Positions 23,110 to 36,300 are shown, counted from the first letter of the stretch. The stretch is DNA of 57,202 nt from Ophiosphaerella korrae (GCA_028456385.1 JALNQF010000261.1:1-57202); one strand, 5' to 3'. Translations and numbers: made by a program. Notes: generated by a model not told the origin, from the sequence alone.

Positions 23110-26100
23110 GTAGTTAAAGTTATCTTTTAGTTCCTATGTTTTTTCCTATAGTTATCCTTTCTTATCTATACCTATCTATTCTACTAGGTAGTAGTTCCTA
23201 CTATTACAGAACTAGTATACTAAGATTTTCTTAACTTCCTATTCTTCCTATTCTCTATACGTGTCTACTTTATACACTAGTAGTTCTACGTTCTATAGTA
23301 CTATCTTAAGTAGCGCTACGTAGAAGGTTAAGTATATCTTTATTTTATTTAGTAGTTTTAGTTTAAATATAACTAGTGTAACTTCTCTTTTAATCTCGTA
23401 TAGTCTTATCTTAACGTAGTCTAATTTTAAACTAGGTTGTTTACTTTTAATATTCTTGTATACTAACTATACTTTTTCTCCCTCTTTAAATTAGGGTCTT
23501 TCCTTATACTTCTTATTATAGTACTTCGCTATTCAATTATATAGGAATTCTACATCCTATCTTAATTAGTTATATATATCTCTAAGTCTATTAGTAAAGT
23601 TTTCTCCTCTTAAGGACTAAGATATTTAATTCTATAGTATCTAATATACATTAGGCTCGAATCTATAGTTCGCGAAAAAAAGCAATACTCTTATTACTAT
23701 ATTCTTTACGCTATTATATACTAATTGTGCTATAGGTAGTAGCTATACCTAGTTGTTCTAGTTGTAGTTAAGGTAGCATCTTAAGTACTGTTCTACTATC
23801 TAATTTATTTGTTCTAATTATCTATCTATTTGTAGATAATATACTGTAGACATCGCGTGTTGTATTCCTAATTACGCTGTTATCGTTCCCTATAGTTTTA
23901 ATATAAATCGTATATCTCTATCTATAATAATCTTATCTAGTAGTCTATATTAACTAATTATAGTTTCTAGAACCTAGTATACTATAACTTCTATCCTACT
24001 TTTTTCCTTATATAGTCTAAAGTATGTATACTTTGTAAGTTTATCTACTATTATTAAGATTCTATTGTATTTAACTCCTAATATTAGATCTTTAGACTTA
24101 GGTAACTTCGTAATAAAGTCTATTATAATAACTCCCTATAGTTATTCTAGTACTTCTACTAGTTGTAGTATTCTATATAGTATATATCTATTGTATTTAT
24201 TCCTTTAATATTCTATATAGTCTTATAGTACTTTTATTACTAGTTATCTTGCTTTTAGAATATAGTAATCTTGTAGTAGTCTATCTAATATTTTCTCGAT
24301 ACCTTAGTAACTATATACTAGTAATTTATAGAATTGTCGTATAAATTCTCTTTAAATTTTTCCTAGAATATATATTCTTCTATATGCTTGTACAAATCTG
24401 TCTTAGATTTTAAGTTTCTCTATTTCTTTAGATACTTCTTATATTATTTTCTAAATCTATTCGTTTAGCTTATTACTTGTCCTCTTAAGTGTTGTAGCTA
24501 TCTTAGGTATGTTTAGGACTAAATATCCTTCCTCGTTCTTAACTAGAACTATACTAGTAGTACTTACTTCTTCTTATAAGTCTAGTCTTCTACTTAGAGC
24601 GTCTATAAATTAGTTATCTTTCTCTTTTATGTATATAATTTCTATATTAAATATTAACAAGTATTCCTACTATCTCGTATAGCGTTATAACAATTCTTTA
24701 TTTATTATAAATCCTATAAGATTCTTGTAGTCTATATAGACCTTTGTCTAGTACTTTACTCTTTGTAGGTATACTCTCTATTATTTAAATACTTTATAGA
24801 TTGCTAGCATCTCTTTGTTATAGATTAGGTAATTAAGTTCTACTATTTTTATCTTCTTAGAGTAGTATTTAACTAAGTATTCCTTTTTAGTCTCTAAGTC
24901 TTCTTGCATTAGTACTATTCTATAGACTAAGTTAGATGTGTCTATTTTTACTATTACTAGTAGGTCTAGGTTATATATTCTAATAACTAGGTTTTCTATA
25001 AACTTTTTTTTAATCTTATTAAATACTTTATTGCATTCTTTTATCTATTTAAATAGTATATCTTTTTTTATAAGTCTTGTAATTAGTTCTATATCTTTAG
25101 AGTATCTTACTATTAACTTTCTACAAAAGTTAGCTAGCCTATAAAATTATTATACCTCTTTTAGGTTCTTTAGTATTAGCTATTTGTTAATTAAGTTAAT
25201 CTTTTCTAGGTTAATCTTGATTTTTCCTAGTTCAATAATAAATCTAAGGAAATCTATTTCCTTTATATAGAACTTGTATTTTCTTATCTTAAGAAATATT
25301 TTAGCTTCTACTAGTTTCTTTAGTACTTTGTATATATGTTATACGTGTTCTTCCTCTATTTCTAAGAATATAAGGATGTCGTCTAAGTACGCAAATGTAA
25401 ATATATCTAAGTATTCCCTTAGTACTATGTTAATTCTCTCCTAGAATACTGCTAGTGCGTTTATTAAACTAAATAGTATAACTAAGTATTTGTATAGTCT
25501 ATATTGTGTTCTAAACGCTATTTTCTACTTGTCTCTTTTCTTAATTCTAATCTAGTAGTATACGTTTTATATATCTAGTTTTGTAAAGATCTTTACTTTT
25601 TATAGCCTATCTTATATTTTATCTATTTATAGTAGTAGGTATTAGTTCTTGTTTATAATTACGTTAGTTTTTCTAAAATCTACGTAGAGTCTTTTATTAC
25701 TTATCTCTTTTTTGTCTATAAATATTAATCTATATACTACTAAGGATTTAGATTCTCTTATCTATTTTTTCTTTATTATATTTTGTATAAATAATTATTT
25801 AATCTTAGATTCTTCTTCTATTTTTTAGTAGACTAGGCTCTATCCTACGTTCTTTTCTTCTTCTAGTTCTATTACTAAGTCCTATAGTTAGTATTCTAGA
25901 AGGTAGTCTTCTAGCTCTATAAGCTACTTTTCCTATTTCTTGTATTCTTCTAGGAATTCTCCTTTATAGGTGCTTATGTTAGCTTTTAGTGTATTAGTTT
26001 TACTATAACTAATTTTTCCTATTCTCTAATTAATGTGTAGGTTAGTTATTTATAACTATAGTATACCTAATATTATGTCTTGTTTATTATCAATTGTCGT

Positions 26101-26450
26101 TATATCTATAACTATATTCTAGATTTCTAGTCCTTCTAACCTTAGTGTTAAAGGTACTGTCTTAAACTATATTAGTTCCTAAAATAGTTTTCCTTTAATT
26201 GTACTTAGTTATTAAGGGTATTTCTTTGTTGTGTACTTTATTCCCTATATTTCTACAAACTTTTTTAATATAAAGTTTCTTGTAGCTCTACTATTAATTA
26301 TTAATCGTACTTCCTTTCCTTAGTATATACCTATTTTTATAATGTATAGGCCTCCTATACTTTCTAGCCTTTCTTGCTTTAGCAATTTATTAAATTATCT
26401 ATCTTTCTAAGGCTATAGGCCTACTTTAAGTTTATATTCTTTGTGTTTTA
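23110..26450 (-). pseudogene. pol: Element G pol remnant, nearly complete domain set
   Basis: On the minus strand, from right to left: protease remnant at 26281-26308 (NSRAT for DSGAT); RT with intact catalytic YLDD at 25378-25389; RNase H at about 24600-25000; integrase zinc-binding region at about 24300-24470; integrase core with the first Asp at 24118-24120 (IIIDFITKLPKS); and a chromodomain-like segment at about 23150-23300 (EIWELE-like WEP remnant, then SKKLEEF). The chromodomain should read methylated H3K9 and steer insertion. Stops are TAA or TAG at former Gln or Trp codons. The domains have the usual chromovirus order and spacing. Confidence 0.9.
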
Positions 26451-28560
26451 GACACTTGTCGTATATATATTTATACTATAGTCTTCTTTAGACGTATTTC
26501 TTAGATAATTTTAGGCTAAGTCTTACTACTATATATCTGTCTTCTAGGGTTATTTCCTATCCTTAGATATCTTCTACTATAATTGCTCTCGTGTAGTTAT
26601 AGCCTCTTCTCCTTATAGGCTATACGTTGTTGTTTGCTTTAGAGTTTCTATATATAATACAATTCTTATCTAGGTATAATATCTATAATGCTTTAAAGTG
26701 TACTAGATGTTTTAGGTCTATTATTTTGTTATCCCTTTCCTAGTATTTGCTTCTACTAGGTATATCTATTGTTAGGATATAGTACACTACTAGTACTCTT
26801 AGTATATAGGCTTTGTTAATCTATCGCGTCTCTCTTACAAGGTATTACTATTCTTTTTATATAGGTATTCTTCTTACTATAACTATATATTACTTTATCT
26901 ATTCTTAAAATAGTATAAACTTTATTTCTTTAGGATTGCGTTCTTTCTAGTCTTTGTACGCTTCCTCTATACTTATAACTAGTAAGTATTTCTAAACAAA
27001 CTTCTATTCTTTGTCTCGTTCCTCTATATCTATTATAGTATAGCTATTATAACTATATATTGTTAGCTAGGTATATTCTATATCTCTTATACTAACTTAT
27101 CTCTTACTTCCTCGTAGTCCTTTAGAGGGAGCTGTAGTAGTCTCTTTATCTAGTGCTAGTCTATCGGCCTAGATTAATAGTACTAGGGGCTCTTCCCCTT
27201 CTAAATCTTCTATTAGTAGGTCTATTACTTAGGCTGTGTTTTTTAGCTAAGCTTTTATTCTATCTTCTTTTATTACTACTACTCTATATCTATACTTCTA
27301 TAAGAACTATGCTGCTCCCTATTTACTAGAAAGATATATATAGTAGTTGTTGTTATAACAAAAGGTCTAATAGAGTATTGTATATTGTACTTCCTTACTC
27401 CTAGCTACTTTCTCTTAAGGTTTAGCCTGTACTTGTAGTGCTTCCTTCTTCTTCTTAGTTGTTTTTAACTAAGTTTCTTTCTTTAGGTCCTTATTCTTGT
27501 AGTCTTTTGCAAAGTATCTTAGTTTTCTATATTTATAATATACTATATCTTTCTTTAACTTAGATCTATAATTCCTTATATAGTAGCCTAGTTTACTATA
27601 GTTAAAGTACGTAAAGTCTTTGTTTTTTTTCTTCTTTCTATCCTTATTAGCGTTAAGGACTATAGGGTCTCTCTTATTATAGTTCTAGGTGTAACCTCTA
27701 TATTTGTTCTTCTTCTATTCTTAAAGATTATTATTAATTTGTATTGCCTATTACTTTAGGGCTTCTAGTGTTCGTAGTTTCTCTATATATATTATCTTGT
27801 ATTAGATTTTAGAGTTAAGTCCTTGTTTAAATCGTAATATTAAGGCTAACTTGTTCTATTCTATATTTTGTAATAGTTATTTAAACTATAATACGTACTT
27901 TAGAATACTCTAATTCTATATAAGCTTTTCTAGTTACTCTTTAGCTTGTTAGGTAACATCTATATCCCTAAATACTACTCTTATTTATTTAGTAAAGTAT
28001 TCGTAACTTCTAAAGATAGCTTTAGTTTTGTCTTTTTATATTATTAGAGAGTGTGTCGTGTAATCTATCTAATAAGGTTCGTACTATCTTATTACGTCTT
28101 CCTCTAGGTGCAGTCTAATATATATTACTTTCTTTTCTTCTATATTAAAGTATAGTGCTTGTACATCTATCTAGAGTTATACTAATATAATAAAGGGTCT
28201 TAGTTTTTCCTTTGTTCTATTAAACTTCTTAAGTATAGGTATCTTTAGTAGTTTCTTTGTCGCGCTTATCTCTAGGCGTTGCGTAATTAGTTCTATCTAG
28301 TTTTATCCTTTAATAATAGCCTTAATTTGTGCTTTATTCTATTTTACATAATCTTATAGTTTCTTGTTCTATATTTCTAAGGCGTTAATTACTATCTTTA
28401 TATCTTCTTTGTCGTTAATTAGTTTATTTATGCGATCCTTAATCGTTTCCTATATAGTACTATCTAATTTATAACTACTCCTAGGGGCTTTGCTTGTTAA
28501 ACTTTCTACTATCGTATTAGCTAGACTACGCGCTACTTACGCTTCGCTTCTCGTAATAAC
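26450..28560 (-). pseudogene. gag: Element G gag and gag-pol linker remnant
   Basis: On the minus strand the capsid core lies at about 27850-28300. It is followed by two zinc knuckles at about 27563-27622 and 27500-27550, which keep some of the Cys that the other copies lost, and by a charged linker to the protease. The beginning of gag is close to the leader at about 28540; no ATG can be fixed. Gag and pol appear to share one frame, but RIP stops make this hard to prove. Confidence 0.78.
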
Positions 28561-28573
28561 TAAATTAGCAAGG

Positions 28574-29003
28574 TGTAATAGGCCTCTTATTATTAACTAC
28601 AGGTACCTATCTTAAAAGGAGTTAGTAGATTACAAAGTAATAGTAAAAGCTTAAAGGTAATCTACAATAACTATAAACAATAGAAGATGTTTTACAACTA
28701 TCTTGTATTAGCGTTCTGTAGTCAAAGGATTAAATTACTAATACTATCCTAATAATACGCATTGCTAATAACTATATACTTACTATAATCTATAATCTAT
28801 ATTTGCTAAGATTAATAGATTACAGATTAGCTTAATCTGTAATCTACTACCGCTAAGAGTCTACAGATTATAGATTACTCTAGGTGTCCTAATTATGCGT
28901 AGTTTCCTAATCAAGGTCGTTACCCCGCTCGTCCCATGCTTCGTTAGCGCCTAGACTAGGACTAATTAGTTCTATCTCGATTTCTTCTGTTACGCCTGTA
29001 ACA
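28574..29003 (-). repeat. 5' LTR of element G
   Basis: 430 bp, TGTAATAGGCC to CGCCTGTAACA on the plus strand, preceded by the conserved leader ATTAGCAAGG. It is the same length as the 3' LTR. Several differences from it are G-to-A inside runs of G (for example AAAAGGAG here against AAAGGGGG), not only at TpG. Confidence 0.93.
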
Positions 29004-29008
29004 GCCCT

Positions 29009-31780
29009 ACTAGAATATTTAGATAACTTCTACACTATATATATAGACAACGTCTTAATATACTCTAATAATAAAATAGACTATATCTAGTACGTTTATA
29101 AAGTACTTACGCAACTAAAAGAGTAAGGCTTCTACGTAGACCCTAAAAAATCTAGCCTCTACGCTACTTTAGTTAAGTTTTTAGGTATAATTATCTCTAA
29201 TAAAGAAATTATAATAGATCCCTCTAAAGTTAAAGCTATCTAGGAGTAAGAAATACTAAAGACTACTAAAGAAGTCCTAGCCTTTCTAAGCTATACTAGA
29301 TTTCTCTAGTGCTTTATTAAGGATTACTTAAGCTTTACCTTACTACTTACTAAGTTAATTAAGTCTAAAGTTATTACTAAACCTACTAAAAGAGATAGGC
29401 TACCTCTTTAAAAAACCTAGTATAAGCTTTTTACAATTACCTAAGAATATATAGACGCCTTTAATAAACTAAAAGCTACTTTCTAGCTAGGTATAGTCTT
29501 ACTTTACTTTAACCCCTTAAAACTAATCTATATCTAAACTAACACCTCTAGGTAGGCTTTAGGTAGAGTAATAAGCTAACTAAACTAGGATAGAATCTAA
29601 TAGCTAGTTAGCTTCTTCTTAAAAAAATACACCCTAGTAGAATATAATTATAATATTTACAACCTAGAACTTATAGCTATAATCTAAGTATTTAAAGAAT
29701 AGGAACTAGAGCTTATAAGTAGTCTATATATAATCTACGTTATAATAGACTACTATAATTTAGAAACCTTTATAATAACTAAAAAGCTTAATTACTACTA
29801 AGCCTACTAGTTATTATTCCTATCCTAATTTAATTTCTATATTAAATATATACCTAGTAATATAAACAAAGTTATAGACGCCTTAAGCTACTAACTATAG
29901 AATTGCCCTATAGATAATTCTAATCTATAAGTATTAGGAGCTAACTAAATTATCCTAAGCTCTTAAGTTTTAGCCTTAGGCGTAAAACCTACGCTAGATA
30001 TAGTAATTTACGCTCTAAGCCTCGTAGACCTATAAAAGCTAGATAGATTTACGCTAGAATAAGCTACTATAGTATACGCCTACTTTTACTATATTATAGG
30101 AATAAAACCTATATTAGTAAACCTACTAGAGGATTTTCTACTACCCTATAATAAAAAACTAGACCTAGAACTTTTACTATATATTATTAACCTATACCTA
30201 ATAGAAGAATTACTAGATATAGCGTACTTAGAAGACTGCGTAGCCTAAGCTATATTTACTACTATAGATAGTAGACAACAAAAACTATTAAAAGCCTTCT
30301 ATAAAGTAGGATACTACTTCTTATACGCTAATATTAGCTCTACTAGATTAGAGAAAGAAAGGTACCTCTAGGTTAATAAAACGCGTCTATATATCTCTTT
30401 AAACGCCTATCTACGCTACTAAATCTTTAATTTATACTATAACTATTAGTTAGTAGGCTATAAAAGACTTTATAGCACGCTATATCTAATATATAAGTAC
30501 TATTATTAGCTTAAGATACTTTAAGCTATTAAGTAATTTTATAATATATACTTAATCTACTACTATATAAAGAACTTACAAGATAGTAAACTTAGTTACT
30601 TCTAACTTATACTAATTCTCTATACACTCTAGACTAATATCTTAGTAGACTATATCTAAGCCTTACTAACTAGTAAAAATAGTAGCTAGATTTATAAATA
30701 TATCTTAGTAATTTACTACTACCTTATAAAAAGACGCTATTTCTTCCCTTATAAGTTCCTAAAACTAGAAAAAGCTACCTAATATTTTATATTTATTTTT
30801 AAGCTTTATAGAGTCCTAATAAATATTATATCTAATAGAAAGATAACTTTTATTAGCTAATTTTAGCGCTACGTATATAAACGCCTCTATATTATATAAA
30901 AGCTCTTAACTACGTACTACCTAGAAACTAATAGCTAAACTAAGTAAGTAAATTAAGCCCTAGAGATCTTTCTAAAGTAATACGTTAACTACGCGTAAGA
31001 TAACTAGGTAGCTTAGCTACACGTAGCTAAGTTCTAAGCAAATAACACTATTAATATATCTATTAAGATAACCCTATTTCTTATAGATCTAAGGTATTAC
31101 CCTTATAGTAGTATACACCCTAGTAAAAACAATAAAGATTAACTAAACTTAGCTTAACGCAACTAATATATACAAGCTAATAAGCTACTTAACGCTTATA
31201 GTAACCTAGTAGCCTACTTTAAGGAAAAAATACTCTAGGTATAATAAAAGTAAGTAGCCTAAGCTAATACCTCTTGCTAAAGTAGACTAGTATATAAAGT
31301 TAGTAACTAAGCCTATATTAGTATAGCTAATTAGAGAACTACTTAGCTAACTCTAAAATTAGACTACTAATAGGTAGGCCTATACCTTATTAAGAGAGTT
31401 ATCTATAATAGTAGAGTATATAAGCTAGTACTACTTTAAGAGATACTAAGTAAAGGCGTATTCTTAGTCTTCTCTCTAAAACTCTTACGCCCTAAGGATT
31501 AGAAGCCCTTACTAGATTAAGACCTACTATAGCTAATCTCTATTATTATTACTAATAAAGAAACTAGTAGCGTATATAAAGAATACCTAGTAGAAGCTAT
31601 CTTAGACGTACGCTTTAAAGAGCGTAGAAAATATATAAGATAGTACTACTTAGTCTACTAGACTAGCTATAATAAACCTATATAGGAGCTAGTAGAAGAA
31701 TTTATAAAATACGAAGCTACTTTTAACTTTTACTAGAACTACCTAGAGAAAGCTAAACTACTAACTCTACGTATACTAAA
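29009..31780 (+). pseudogene. pol: Element F pol remnant, second part (RT, RNase H, integrase, chromodomain)
   Basis: It continues the RT directly from 21975: LLEYLDNF, then the catalytic motif YIDN at 29040-29051 and the thumb to about 29340. RNase H is at about 29500-29870 (QTNTSRQALG near 29530, DALSY near 29876). The integrase core has Asp at 30648-30650, and near 30940 the usual GQTE motif reads SQTK, so the catalytic Glu is lost. A chromodomain-like end (VEAILDVRFKERRKYIRQYY) starts at about 31588. Stops are TAR only and fewer than in family 1. Confidence 0.84.
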
Positions 31781-32092
31781 AAAATAGAGCTCTAATAAAG
31801 ACATAACCTATTAGGGTATCTTAACTTACTAATAGGTATAAAAAAAGCCCCCTCTAAGGTATAATTACTACCTTTAGCCCTTACTAGAACTACCTAGATA
31901 AGCCTAAAACTATTAATAGGCGCAAAAAAGCCCCTTTATAAGGCGTAATTACTACTTTTAACTTTTACTAGAACTACCTAGAAAAGCCTAAAATACTAAC
32001 TATATACCTAAAATAGAGCCTAATAAAGACGCAACCTAGTAGAGTACCCTAGCTATTAGTAGGCGTAAAAAGGCCCTCTAAGGCGTAATTAG
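31713..32092. repeat. Tandem repeat after the chromodomain of F
   Basis: The block TACTTTTAACTTTTACTAGA-ACTACCTAGA occurs at about 31719 and 31950, with a closely similar copy at about 31870. Each is followed by the group AAAAAAGCCCC-CTCTAAGG-TAATTACTAC or a shortened form. Two longer units and one shorter unit are thus interleaved. The repeat begins within the last codons of pol, so it may have extended the protein or the 3' untranslated region. Confidence 0.7.
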
Positions 32093-32743
32093 AAAACTTT
32101 ACTACTAGCTAAAGATAAATTATAGCGTAAAAATAGTAGAAATAGTTTACCTTAGCTAGTAAGTGTAGGACTCTTTTTAGGTTAAGGCTTACCTTACTAC
32201 TATAGCTGCGACTACTACGCTCCTTTATAACTAGTTACGCGTAGGTCTAGTTTACTATTATAGAATTTACGACTAGCTACTAAATTCCTAGCTAGGGCTA
32301 CTCTATACTACCTACTCCCTAATACTTGTAAATATTAGGCTTACTAGGTCCCCTATATTAATAAACCTACTTATTACAAAGCCTATATCTATAGTAAGTA
32401 CTTATATAGAGATCTAGCGCTATTAAGTTACTTAGTAGTGTTAACTTTACCTTCCTTTATACTATATACAAACACTTTTAGGTTTAATTTTATTAGCGTA
32501 GGGTAGAAGTAGTAGAAAAGAGTTCGTAGTTAACACGTTTTATATATAGAAGTTATGCGCGTCTTAATTTTATACTAAAATTAGTAAAAACCTTAGCTCT
32601 ATACTCTATAAATAACGATTTCGACTCTAAAAATAGTTAACCTCCTTAACTCTAGCTACTACTACTACTACCTAATAGGTATTATTAGTTAATTAGAGCC
32701 CTTTTTAAGCTCTAGGAATTTGCTCTTTAAAAGGAGGGAGACG
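32093..32743 (+). other. 3' untranslated region and polypurine tract of F
   Basis: About 650 bp with no domain that I recognise. It ends in a purine-rich run (AAAAGGAGGGAGACG, 32729-32743) immediately before the 3' LTR, the expected plus-strand primer. CpG is relatively well kept here. Confidence 0.6.
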
Positions 32744-33085
32744 TGTAAGGGAGTTATCTCTTATATCTCTTATTTTCGCACTAATATTAGTAAGTTTACA
32801 ACTTACTAATATAGTAAACTTACTAATATTATAAACTTACTAACATGTTAGTAAGTTTGCAACTTACTAACATCGTAAACTTACTAATATTGCGAACTTA
32901 CTAACATGTTAGTAAGTTTACAACTTACTAATATTTAACTACCTTTCTACTTTTAGTTAGCGCTTAGTAGGCTACTAGGTATATATACCTAGTACTTACT
33001 TAGATAGCTTTATCTACTATTTACTCTTTTTAATTAATTGTTAAAACTACCTTATTAAGTTATTTTACGTAAAGTCTACCTTATA
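32744..33085 (+). repeat. 3' LTR of element F
   Basis: 342 bp, TGTAAGGGAGTTATCTC to TCTACCTTATA. It includes the TTAGTAAGTT inverted-repeat array at about 32782-32935, with one 44-bp module more than the 5' LTR. Confidence 0.92.
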
Positions 33086-33090
33086 CTTAA

Positions 33091-33393
33091 ATTATAGAAG
33101 CTAAAGCTAAGTATAAGTATATCTAGGAGCTTACGTAGAGTAAGCTAGTAAAGAATTAAGCTTATCTCTCTTATCTTTATAAGATAAAGGCCTTAAATAA
33201 TAAGAAATTAGCTAAGTAGTTAGTAGCTCTAAAAGCTAAGCTAGATCTAGATAAAGTGTTTAGTATTGCTGTAGTAGGTCCTACGCTAGATATCTCTATT
33301 ATCTCTCTATCTATTATTAGTAATGTTAGTTCTCTTAGTTTACTACTAGGTATTCTAGAGAGTTTTAACTTTAGAACTCTTCTAGTTTCTTAA
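33091..33393 (+). pseudogene. Antisense 303-nt frame, copy in element E
   Basis: Same position and length as 22806-23108 in G, ending in TAA at 33391-33393. F was inserted immediately upstream of its first codon, at CTTAA. It is more RIP-damaged than G: Arg and Cys codons changed to Tyr. Confidence 0.4.
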
Positions 33394-36300
33394 AGTAATT
33401 AAGATTATCTTCTAGTTCTTATATTTTCTCTTATAGTTATTCTTTTTTATCTATTTTTATCTATTCTACTAAGTAGTAGTTTCTTCTATTATAGAACTAG
33501 TATACTAAGATTTTTTTAACTTCTTATTCTTCTTATTCTCTATACGTGTTTACTTTATATACTAGTAGTTCTACTTTTTATAGTACTTGTTCTAGTAAGG
33601 CTATATAGAAGGTTAGGTATATCTTTATTTTATTTAGTAGCTTTAGTTTAAATATAACTAGTGTAACTTCTTTCTTAATTTTATATAGTTTTATCTTAAC
33701 GTAGTCTAATTTTAGGCTTAGTTATTTACTCTTAATATTTTTTATACTAACTATACTTTTTCTCTTTCTTTAAATTAAGGTCCTTCTTTATACTTTTTAT
33801 TATAGTACTTAGCTATTTAATTATATAAGAATTCTACGTCTTGTCTTAGTTAATTATATATATCTTTAAGTCTATTAGTAAAGTTTTTTCTTTTTAGAGA
33901 CTAAGATATCTAGTTTCTTAGTATTTAGTATATATTAGGTTTAAATCTATAGTTTATAAAGAAAAGTAATACTTTTATTACTACGTTCTTTATACTATTA
34001 TATACTAGCTATACTATAAGTAGTAACTATACCTAATTATTTTAGTTATAGTTAAGGTAGTATCTTAAGTATTGTTCTACTATCTAATTTATTTATTCTA
34101 ACTATTTGTCTATCTATAGGTAATATACTATAGATATTATATATTGTATTCCTAATTATACTACTATTATTCTCTATAGTTTTAATATAAATCGTATATC
34201 TCTATCTATAATAATCTTGTCTAGTAGTCTATATTAACTAATTATAGTTCCTAAAACTTAGTATATAGTAACCTCTATTCTACTTTTCTCTTTATATAGT
34301 CTAAAGTACGTATATTTTATAAGTTTATTTACTATTATTAAGATTCTATTATACTTAACTCTTAATATTAGATCTTTAGACTTTAGTAGCTTCGTAATAA
34401 AGTCTATTATAATAACTCCCTATAGTTATTTTACTACTTTTACTAGTTATAGTATTCTATATAGTACGTATCTATTATATTTATTTCTATAGTACTCTAT
34501 ATAATCTTGTAGTACTTCTATTACTAGTTATCTTACTTTTAGAATATAATAGTCTTGTAGTAGTCTATTTAATATTTTCTTAATTCCTTAGTAACTATAT
34601 ACTAGTAATTTATAGAATTGTTATATAAATTCTCTTTAAATCTTACTTAGAATATATATTCTTCTATAGGCTTGTACAAATCCTTTATAGATTTCTAGTT
34701 TTTCTATTTCTTTAGATACTTCTTATATTATTTTCTAAATCTATTTATCTAGCTTGCTACTTATTCTTTTAAGTATTGTAGCTATTTTAAGTATATTTAG
34801 GACTAAGTATCCTTCTTTATTCTTAACTAAGACTATACTAGTAGTATTTACTTCTTCTTATAAGTCTAGTCTTCTACTAAGGGCGTCTATAAATTAGTTA
34901 TCTTTCCCTTTTATATATATAATTTCTATATTAAATATTAATAAGAATTCCTACTATCTTATATAGTATTATAATAGTTCTTTATTTATTATAAATCCTA
35001 TAAGGTTCTTATAATCTATATAGACTTTTATCTAATACTTTACTCTTTATAAGTATACTCTCTATTATTTAAATACTTTATAGATTACTAGTATCTCTTT
35101 ATTATAGATTAAGTAGTTAAGTTCTACTATTTTTATCTTCTTAGAGAAGTATTTAACTAAGTATTCTTTTTTAGTCTCTAGATCTTCTTATATTAGTACT
35201 ATTCTATAGACTAAATTAGACGCATCTATTTTTACTATTACTAGTAGATCTAGGTTATATATTCTAATAACTAGGTTTTCTATAAACTTTTTCTTAATCT
35301 TCTTAAATACTTTATCGCATTCTTTTATCTATTTAAATAGCGTATCTTTTTTTATAAGTCTTATTATTAGCTCTATATCTTTAAAGTATCTTATTATTAA
35401 TTTTTTGTAGAAGTTAGTTAGCCTATAGAATTATTATACTTCTTTTAAGTTTCTTAGTATTAGCTATTTATTAATTAATTTAATCTTCTCTAAGTTAATC
35501 TTAATCTTTCCTAGTTCTATAATAAATCTAAGGAAATCTATTTTCTTTATATAGAATTCGCACTTTCTTATTTTTAGAAATAGTTTATTTTCTACTAGTT
35601 TCTTTAGTACTTTTTATATATATTACACGTATTCTTCTTCTATTTCTAAGAATATAAGGATATTATCTAAATATATAAATATAAATATATCTAAGTACTC
35701 TCTTAGTACTATATTAATTCTTTCTTAGAATACTACTAGTATATTTATTAAGCTAAATAGTATAACTAAATATTTATATAGTTTATACTATATTCTAAAT
35801 ACTATTTTTTACTTATTACTTTCTTTAATTCTAATCTAATAGTAGGCGTTTTAAATATCTAGTTTTGTAAAGATTCTTACTCTTTATAGTTTATCTTATA
35901 TTCTATTTATTTATAGTAGTAGGTATCGATTCTTATTAGTAATTACGTTAGTTTTCCTAAAATCTACGTAGGGTTTTTTATTACTTATCTCTTTTTTGTC
36001 TATAAATATTAGTTTATATACTACTAAAGATTTAGACTCTTTTATCTATTCTTTTTTTATTACGCTTTAGATAAACGTTTACTTAATTTTAGATTTTTCT
36101 TCTATTTTTTAGTAAACTAGGCTCTATCTTATATTTTTACCTTCTTCTAGTTTTATCGCTAAGTCTTATAGTTAATATTCTAGAAGGTAGTCTTCTAGCT
36201 TAATAAGCTATTTCTCTTATTTCTTATATTCTTCTAGGAATTCTCTTTTGTATATGCTTATGTTAGCTCTTAATATATCTTGTCTAGAGTAGTTAATTTC

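Larger units (their letters stand above)
21976..29003 (-). mobile_element. Element G: complete family 1 chromovirus, youngest and least mutated copy
   Basis: 7028 bp with 430-bp LTRs and the target duplication GCCCT on both sides (21971-21975 and 29004-29008), inserted in the RT of F. It keeps many more CA, TG and CG than its relatives and still has the RT motif as YLDD, but it has RIP stops throughout gag and pol. As the innermost layer it must be younger than F, E, D and C. It is the best copy here for inferring the original family 1 sequence. Confidence 0.94.
19231..33085 (+). mobile_element. Element F: family 3 chromovirus inserted in E, split by G
   Basis: F consists of 19231-21975 and 29009-33085 (6822 bp when joined). 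It has LTRs of 298 and 342 bp and target duplications CTTAA at 19226-19230 and 33086-33090. The order is LTR, gag, protease, RT, RNase H, integrase, chromodomain, a repeat-bearing 3' region and LTR. G sits in the RT just before the catalytic motif. RIP is weaker than in E: more TG, CA and CG remain and the open stretches are longer. No second copy of this family is in the window. Confidence 0.9.

Noticed and set aside
24938..25144. Open frame of 68 codons on the plus strand in G
   Set aside because: It is antisense to the RNase H to RT region of G pol, has a Ser/Ile/Leu-rich composition and has no conserved equivalent in other copies.
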